Assembly (NCBI GenBank): GCA_937901465.1
Contig: CALGTU010000133.1
Location: 1 to 9,782, forward strand
Direction: 5' to 3'
Origin: an uncultured Clostridia bacterium
GTDB taxonomy: Bacteria > Bacillota > Clostridia > Oscillospirales > Ruminococcaceae
Length of the DNA stretch: 9,782 bases
Below the pieces are notes generated by a model that saw only the letters and a list, made by a program, of their open reading frames with translations, did no database searches and was not told where the DNA came from. Of this stretch, positions 5,867-9,782 are shown piece by piece (the first letter of the stretch is position 1; every line of letters starts with the position of its first letter). The translations under genes were made by a program, and so were the position numbers.

Positions 5867-5895
5867 ATTATATATCATTATTTCTAACATTTCAA
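5867..5895 (-). promoter_or_regulatory. Sigma-A promoter of purC
   Basis: On the minus strand, TTGAAA (5895-5890), a 17-bp spacer and TATAAT (5872-5867). The predicted start is near 5860, leaving a leader of about 48 nt, too short for a purine riboswitch. Confidence 0.78.
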
Positions 5896-5992
5896 GAGGA
5901 TTTTGCAATTTTTTTTGTTTGAAAATTCATTTTTTGGAGATTTTCACAGTATATTATGCATTTTGGACGCATTAAATATTTATTATTTTATT

Positions 5993-6010
5993 TTGTTGAC
6001 AATTCAACAA
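5993..6010. promoter_or_regulatory. Putative MarR operator 1, overlapping the -35
   Basis: TTGTTGA (5993-5999), a 4-bp spacer and TCAACAA (6004-6010) form a perfect palindrome covering the -35 hexamer. The same half-sites and spacing recur in operator 2, 37 bp downstream centre to centre. MarR proteins are dimers that bind such palindromes next to their own genes, so this is the likely autoregulatory site. Confidence 0.75.
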
Positions 6011-6024
6011 GCGTGTGATATAAT
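5996..6024 (+). promoter_or_regulatory. Consensus sigma-A promoter of the marR-ADH-ALDH operon
   Basis: TTGACA (5996-6001), a 17-bp spacer and TATAAT (6019-6024) are a perfect match to consensus, preceded by a T-rich stretch. The predicted start is near 6031. A full-consensus core placed between two operators fits a strong promoter held by a repressor. Confidence 0.88.
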
Positions 6025-6026
6025 TT

Positions 6027-6050
6027 TTCTTGTTGATATTTCAACAAGAA
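6027..6050. promoter_or_regulatory. Putative MarR operator 2, over the transcription start and ribosome binding site
   Basis: TTCTTGTTGA (6027-6036), a 4-bp spacer and TCAACAAGAA (6041-6050) form a perfect 10-bp-arm palindrome with the same TTGTTGA/TCAACAA core as operator 1. It covers the predicted transcription start and runs into the AAGAAGG ribosome binding site of the marR gene. Confidence 0.77.
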
Positions 6051-6061
6051 GGATGGTAGTT

Positions 6062-6508
6062 ATGGAAGAAAGATTTGAAACCTTTACTGTGCTTATAGCT
6101 AAAATAAGCAGAAGTATAAGAAAGATAAAAAATCAGGAAATGGCGGATTATGGTTTTAAAAGTTCGCATGTGTCGTGTCTTTATTATCTTTACAGAGAGG
6201 GAGAACTTAATGCTACTGAACTCTGTGAAAGATGCGAAGAGGACAAGGCGACCATTTCGCGTTCTTTAAATTTTCTTGAAGAAAAAGGATATCTTGTATG
6301 CGATTGCAAAAATACAAAGAGATATAAAAGCAATCTTATTCTGACGGAAAAGGGAAAAGAAGCCGGAAAGAAGATAGCGGATAAAATAAATAATGTTCTT
6401 GATGAGGTGAGTGTCGGACTCAGTGATGAAGAGAGAACGGAGTTTTACAGAGGTCTTAAAATAATTACCGACAACCTCACGAATATATCTTCAAAATATG
6501 AGAAATAA
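6062..6508 (+). CDS. MarR-family winged helix-turn-helix regulator
   Basis: This is a 148-residue cytoplasmic DNA-binding protein. N-terminal helix 1-30 supports dimerisation. The helix-turn-helix spans about 49-77 (LNATELCERCEEDKATISR then the recognition helix and LEEKGYL), the basic wing is at about 79-93 (CDCKNTKRYKSNLIL), and LTEKGKEAG marks the return helix. A C-terminal helix completes the dimer interface. The frame is open to 5903, but the start is placed at 6062: AAGAAGG is correctly spaced, and the longer version would include the promoter. An in-frame ATG at 6053 is possible but overlaps the ribosome binding site. Two matching palindromes frame the promoter, pointing to autorepression. 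The ligand is unknown; given the downstream enzymes, an aldehyde, alcohol, fatty acid or oxidant is plausible. Cysteines 39, 55, 58, 80 and 82 leave room for redox sensing, which is speculation. Confidence 0.88.
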   Translation: MEERFETFTVLIAKISRSIRKIKNQEMADYGFKSSHVSCLYYLYREGELNATELCERCEEDKATISRSLNFLEEKGYLVCDCKNTKRYKSNLILTEKGKEAGKKIADKINNVLDEVSVGLSDEERTEFYRGLKIITDNLTNISSKYEK

Positions 6509-6520
6509 GGTGTTTTAAAG

Positions 6521-7762
6521 ATGTTTTTTGTTAAATCGGCATTCTGTCGTGTTTTTCAGACGGTTTTTCGTATCGCTTTACCGATACTTCCTTACAGAGA
6601 ACCTGAAATAATAGGTTCTTGCAAGGAACTTTCGAAAGTTTTTGAAAAGGAAAATATAAAATCAATTCTTGTTGTTACAGACAAGGGAATAGTTCAGAAC
6701 GGACTTTTAGAACCTGTTATTGAAGTTCTTGAAAATAGCGGAGTAGAATATGCAATATACGATAAAACCCAGCCTAATCCTACTGTAAATAATGTTGAAG
6801 ATGCTCTTGAGATTTACAAGGAAAATAACTGTGATTCGCTTATTGCGATAGGCGGTGGTTCTGCTATGGACTGTGCTAAGGCTATCGGTGCGAGAGTTGC
6901 ATATCCTAAAAAACATCTCAACAAGATGAGAGGTATTTTAAGGGTTATGAAGAAAATTCCTACTCTTATTGCTATTCCTACTACTGCGGGAACGGGAAGT
7001 GAGGTTACACTTGCTTCAATCATTACTGACAGTGATAACCTTGATAAATACGCTCTTATGAGTTTTCCTCTGATTCCCCGTTATGCTGTTCTTGATGCGA
7101 CACTTACATATTCGCTCCCTAAGAAATTTACATCAACAACGGGTATGGACGCACTTACTCATGCGGTTGAGGCTTATATAGGAAGGTCTACTACAAAGGA
7201 AACAAGAAGGCTTGCTTTGGAAGCGACAACTCTTATATTCGAAAACATAGAAGACGCTTATTCAAACGGATACGACCACAATGCGAGAGAGAATATGCTT
7301 CATGCGGCATATAAGGCAGGGGGTGCTTTTTCAAAATCATATGTAGGATATATTCATGCTGTTGCACATTCTTTAGGCGGAAGATACGGCACTCCCCACG
7401 GACTTGCGAACGCTGTTATAATGCCTTATGTTCTTGAAAGTTACGGCGAATCTGCTTACAAGAAACTGCATAAACTCGGAGTTGCGGCGGGAGTTTGCGG
7501 TGAGAACGATTCACACAAAGAGGGCGCAGAAAAATTTATTGCCGCTATAAGAAAACTCAACAGAAATATGGGAATACCTGAAAAGATAGAGGGAATAAAG
7601 AAAGCGGATATTCCCGAAATGGCGTTACACGCTGAAAAAGAAGCTAATCCTTTATATCCTGTTCCGAAACTTATGACCGCTTCGGAACTTGAGAAATTCT
7701 ATTATGATGTTGCGGATTGGAGCGTAAGTTATGACAATTACAGAGATACAAAGTCTGCTTGA
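6521..7762 (+). CDS. Iron-containing alcohol dehydrogenase
   Basis: This is a 413-residue group III alcohol dehydrogenase that interconverts alcohols and aldehydes with NAD(P)H in the cytoplasm. GGGSAMDCAKAI (111-122) is the dinucleotide-binding loop and PTTAGTGSEVT (153-163) its partner motif. By comparison with lactaldehyde reductase FucO, the metal ligands are Asp210 and His214 (GMDALTHAVEAY), His279 (YIHAVAH) and His293 (TPHGLANA). The N-terminus (CRVFQTVFRIALPILPYREPE) has the extended form I recall from Clostridia relatives. The start is preceded by AAGGTG, which overlaps the stop codon of the marR gene, with a 12-nt gap between the genes. Its end overlaps the aldehyde dehydrogenase start by 32 bp. 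It probably works in tandem with that enzyme, either fermenting or detoxifying aldehydes. The substrate is not determinable from sequence. Confidence 0.93.
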   Translation: MFFVKSAFCRVFQTVFRIALPILPYREPEIIGSCKELSKVFEKENIKSILVVTDKGIVQNGLLEPVIEVLENSGVEYAIYDKTQPNPTVNNVEDALEIYKENNCDSLIAIGGGSAMDCAKAIGARVAYPKKHLNKMRGILRVMKKIPTLIAIPTTAGTGSEVTLASIITDSDNLDKYALMSFPLIPRYAVLDATLTYSLPKKFTSTTGMDALTHAVEAYIGRSTTKETRRLALEATTLIFENIEDAYSNGYDHNARENMLHAAYKAGGAFSKSYVGYIHAVAHSLGGRYGTPHGLANAVIMPYVLESYGESAYKKLHKLGVAAGVCGENDSHKEGAEKFIAAIRKLNRNMGIPEKIEGIKKADIPEMALHAEKEANPLYPVPKLMTASELEKFYYDVADWSVSYDNYRDTKSA

Positions 7763-9113
7763 AAAACAGCGTGAATATTACAGAACGGGTGTTACTATAC
7801 CTATTAGTTTCAGAATAAAGCAACTTAAAAAGCTTTATGCCGTTGTTAAAAAATACGAAAAGGAAATAAACGACGCTTTAAAGGCTGACCTTGGAAAAAG
7901 TCACTATGAAGGGTTTATGTGTGAGAGCGGACTTGTTCTTTCTGAAATTTCATATATGATAAAAAATACAAGAAAATTTTCAAGAAGAAAGACTGTTTAT
8001 ACACCGCTTGCACAGTTTCCTTCGCATAGTTTCAAGCAACCTGTTCCTTATGGAAACACTCTTATAATGAGCCCCTGGAACTATCCTTTTCTTCTTACTA
8101 TTGACCCACTCGCTAACGCTATTGCGGCGGGAAATACTGTTGTTTTAAAGCCCAGCGCTTATTCACCTAACACAAGCAAAATTGTTGATAAGATAATTTC
8201 TGAATGCTTTTCTCCTGAATATGTTGCGGTTGTAACGGGCGGAAGAGCGGAAAATACCGCTCTTTTAGACGGGAAATTTGATTTTGTTTTCTTCACGGGA
8301 AGTCAGGCTGTCGGCAAAGAGGTTTTAAGACATACTGCTGAAAATCTTATTCCTGCTGTTCTGGAACTTGGCGGGAAAAGTCCTTGTATAGTTGATAAAA
8401 CAGCCGATATTAAACTTGCGGCAAAGAGAATTGTTTTCGGAAAATATCTCAACTGCGGTCAGACTTGTGTTGCTCCTGACCATATCATCTGTGAAAAATC
8501 GGTAAAGGATAAATTTATTGAAGAGGTAAAAAAGCAGGTTAAGTTACAGTTTGGTGAAAATCCGCTTGAAAATGAAGATTACGGAAAGATAATCAATCAA
8601 AAACACTTTGAAAGATTATGCTCGCTTATTGACAGCGAAAAGGTTGTTCTGGGTGGAAATACAAATCCTGAAACATTACAGATTGCACCTACTGTTATGG
8701 ACAATGTGACATACTCTGACGCGGTTATGGGCGAAGAGATTTTCGGACCTATTATGCCGATACTTACATTTGATGATTTCGATACGCTTATCTCTGAAAT
8801 TAAGGAAAAAGACGAACCTTTGGCACTTTACATTTTCTCATCTGACAAGAAGAGTATAAAGAGAGTTACTACAGAACTTTCTTATGGCGGTGGATGTATA
8901 AATGATGTTATCATTCATCTTGCAACAAGTGAAATGGGATTTGGTGGCGTCGGAAAAAGCGGAATGGGAAGCTATCACGGAAAAGATGGATTCGACGCTT
9001 TTTCACATACTAAATCAATCGTTGACAAAAAGACCTGGCTTGACCTTCCGATGAGATATCAACCCTATAAAAATAAGTTTTATGAGAAACTTCTCCATAT
9101 ATTCCTGAAATAG
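7731..9113 (+). CDS. Aldehyde dehydrogenase, class-3-like (NAD(P)-dependent)
   Basis: This 460-residue enzyme oxidises aldehydes to acids. Asn117 (SPWNYPF) supplies the oxyanion hole, the Rossmann segment includes VVLKPSAYSP (137-146) and FTGSQAVGK (188-196), Glu212 (LELGGKSP) is the general base, Cys246 (NCGQTCVAP) the catalytic nucleophile, and EEIFGP (335-340) the cofactor-contact motif. The length near 460 and the C-terminal LPMRYQPYKNK with a hydrophobic end resemble class 3/fatty-aldehyde dehydrogenases and B. subtilis YwdH. The ATG lies inside the alcohol dehydrogenase gene in the +1 frame with TTGGAG 8 nt upstream, so translation is probably coupled. Together with its neighbour it could carry an alcohol through the aldehyde to the acid, or dispose of aldehydes both ways. 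A strong terminator follows at once. Confidence 0.93.
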   Translation: MTITEIQSLLEKQREYYRTGVTIPISFRIKQLKKLYAVVKKYEKEINDALKADLGKSHYEGFMCESGLVLSEISYMIKNTRKFSRRKTVYTPLAQFPSHSFKQPVPYGNTLIMSPWNYPFLLTIDPLANAIAAGNTVVLKPSAYSPNTSKIVDKIISECFSPEYVAVVTGGRAENTALLDGKFDFVFFTGSQAVGKEVLRHTAENLIPAVLELGGKSPCIVDKTADIKLAAKRIVFGKYLNCGQTCVAPDHIICEKSVKDKFIEEVKKQVKLQFGENPLENEDYGKIINQKHFERLCSLIDSEKVVLGGNTNPETLQIAPTVMDNVTYSDAVMGEEIFGPIMPILTFDDFDTLISEIKEKDEPLALYIFSSDKKSIKRVTTELSYGGGCINDVIIHLATSEMGFGGVGKSGMGSYHGKDGFDAFSHTKSIVDKKTWLDLPMRYQPYKNKFYEKLLHIFLK

Positions 9114-9155
9114 CAAAAAACCGATGGGTATGAAAAAATATCCGTCGGTTTTTTG
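9114..9155 (+). terminator. Intrinsic terminator of the marR-ADH-ALDH operon
   Basis: An 18-bp stem (two G-U pairs) forms between 9114-9131 and 9138-9155 around the loop GAAAAA, ending in six T. It begins immediately after the TAG stop codon. The symmetric A-run and T-run could also let it work in reverse. Confidence 0.92.
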
Positions 9156-9159
9156 TATA

Positions 9160-9188
9160 TTGAATAAGGGCATATATTATGGTATGAT
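9160..9188 (+). promoter_or_regulatory. Sigma-A-like promoter of the lipoprotein gene
   Basis: TTGAAT (9160-9165), a 17-bp spacer and TATGAT (9183-9188). It starts 4 bp after the preceding terminator. The predicted start near 9195 leaves a leader of about 26 nt. Confidence 0.65.
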
Positions 9189-9220
9189 GTTCTTAACGAT
9201 TATAAGGGGTGTGTTTTTAT

Positions 9221-9688
9221 ATGAAAAAGATTATTGCGCTTATTTTATCATCGGTATTTATGCTGACTTTATCTGGTTGCAAAAAGAATTCTGATAACGC
9301 TGAAAAGGTGAATGATGTTAAAGAAAACAAATGGGGAATAACACTTGAAGCTGAAAATGTGAGTCCCGTGGGGCTTACTATTGTATGTAATCAATCGGGC
9401 GGAGAAAATGTTTCTGAACTGGATACGGGCAGTTTTTTTGTTATTCAGAAAGCAGAGAAATCAGGCTGGGTTGATGTGGATTATCTTCCACAGGAATATG
9501 ATATCGCATGGACGGCTGAAGCCTGGATTATAGAAAAAGACGGCATTACCAGATGGGATATAAACTGGGAATGGATTTACGGCGAACTGCCTGCGGGTGA
9601 ATACCGCATAGGAAAAGAAATAATGAATTTCAGGGCACCTGGGGATTATGATACTGAAATGGTTTATGCTGAATTTGTTATTGAATAA
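9221..9688 (+). CDS. Small lipoprotein with a bacterial Ig-like domain
   Basis: This is a 155-residue secreted lipoprotein. Residues 1-19 are a signal peptide ending in the lipobox LSGC with Cys20 as the lipidated residue, so it should be anchored to the outer face of the membrane. After a short polar linker, residues about 38-155 form a beta-rich domain with landmarks SPVGLTIVCNQSGG, LPQEYDIAWTAEAW, DINWEWIYGELPAGEYRIGK and GDYDTEMVYAEFVIE. I recall this pattern from a bacterial immunoglobulin-like domain family (Big_14 type, from memory); its ligand is not known to me. The frame is open from a GTG at 9209, but I choose ATG 9221 because a lipoprotein signal starts there and AAGGGG lies 11 nt upstream, overlapping the GTG. 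It is a single gene with its own promoter and terminator. Confidence 0.8.
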   Translation: MKKIIALILSSVFMLTLSGCKKNSDNAEKVNDVKENKWGITLEAENVSPVGLTIVCNQSGGENVSELDTGSFFVIQKAEKSGWVDVDYLPQEYDIAWTAEAWIIEKDGITRWDINWEWIYGELPAGEYRIGKEIMNFRAPGDYDTEMVYAEFVIE

Positions 9689-9694
9689 AGAAAA

Positions 9695-9729
9695 CCCTGT
9701 CTGACAGAAAATCAGACAGGGATTTTTTT
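9695..9729. terminator. Terminator after the lipoprotein gene, probably bidirectional
   Basis: CCCTGTCTGA (9695-9704) pairs perfectly with TCAGACAGGG (9712-9721) around a 7-nt loop, followed by seven T (9723-9729). On the minus strand the stem is followed by TTTTCTTT, so it could also end a convergent transcript from the right. Confidence 0.9.
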
Positions 9730-9782
9730 ATTCCCATTCGCTTAAAGACATACTTAAGTTTTTGGGCAAAGGCTTTTTTGCA
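9728..9782 (-). CDS. Possible 3' end of a convergent gene (partial)
   Basis: From the right edge one minus-strand frame reads AKKPLPKNLSMSLSEWE and then TAA at 9730-9728, directly before the shared terminator. The codons look ordinary and the placement is what a convergent gene would show. With 17 codons visible neither the family nor the reality of the gene can be established; the other frames are less convincing. Confidence 0.35.
   Translation of the reverse strand, partial: AKKPLPKNLSMSLSEWE

Noticed and set aside
5813..5908. 32-codon N-terminal extension of purC
   Set aside because: It would run through the purC promoter -10 and lacks PurC similarity. The MEKIYTG start at 5812 has a proper ribosome binding site.
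5903..6061. 53-codon N-terminal extension of the MarR regulator
   Set aside because: It contains the promoter and both operators, has no ribosome binding site, and its residues do not resemble a MarR N-terminus.
9690..9782. A second minus-strand frame through the terminator at the right edge
   Set aside because: It would encode both arms of the terminator hairpin and end next to the lipoprotein stop; the frame ending at 9728 is more natural.
1..9782. Mobile elements, CRISPR arrays, phage or toxin-antitoxin genes
   Set aside because: I looked for transposase or integrase motifs, terminal inverted repeats with target duplications and regularly spaced repeats, and saw none. The tRNA 3' end has no adjacent integrase or repeated attachment-like copy in view.

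Overview
The window looks like chromosomal DNA of an AT-rich anaerobic Firmicute, most likely an uncultured Clostridia of the Ruminococcus/Oscillospiraceae kind. The reasons are strong AGGAGG-type ribosome binding sites, near-consensus sigma-A promoters, a tRNA gene with encoded CCA, U-tract hairpin terminators, and Clostridia-like versions of an Fe-alcohol dehydrogenase, a short PurC and a BspA-type leucine-rich-repeat protein. This assignment is inference; there is no rRNA or other marker to fix the taxon.

Layout. (1) At the left edge, on the minus strand, is the 5' part of a penicillin-binding-protein-like gene that begins without a membrane anchor. (2) Diverging from it is a tight plus-strand cluster: a secreted, membrane-anchored LRR protein, a TtcA-family tRNA thiolase abutting it with no gap, a small membrane zinc-ribbon protein, and tRNA-Leu(UAG), closed by a strong terminator. 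(3) A perfect consensus promoter then drives a GNAT acetyltransferase through a structured leader of about 155 nt. The leader holds a possible 10-residue leader peptide and an anti-Shine-Dalgarno arm. (4) Two minus-strand single genes follow: a cytoplasmic GH43 glycosidase and a purC gene standing apart from other pur genes, each with its own promoter. (5) A plus-strand operon of a MarR regulator, an iron alcohol dehydrogenase and a class-3-like aldehyde dehydrogenase is controlled by a promoter framed by two near-identical palindromes. (6) Last comes a small lipoprotein gene with its own promoter, then a terminator shared with what is probably the tail of a convergent gene.

How the parts work together. 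The clearest functional unit is the MarR-ADH-ALDH operon: an autoregulated alcohol/aldehyde module whose two enzyme genes overlap by 32 bp. The most unusual regulation is the GNAT leader, which resembles a translational attenuator. Transcription units are packed tightly: three times a terminator U-tract ends 1-4 nt before the next promoter's -35 element. I see no CRISPR array, insertion sequence, phage gene or integrase in the window.
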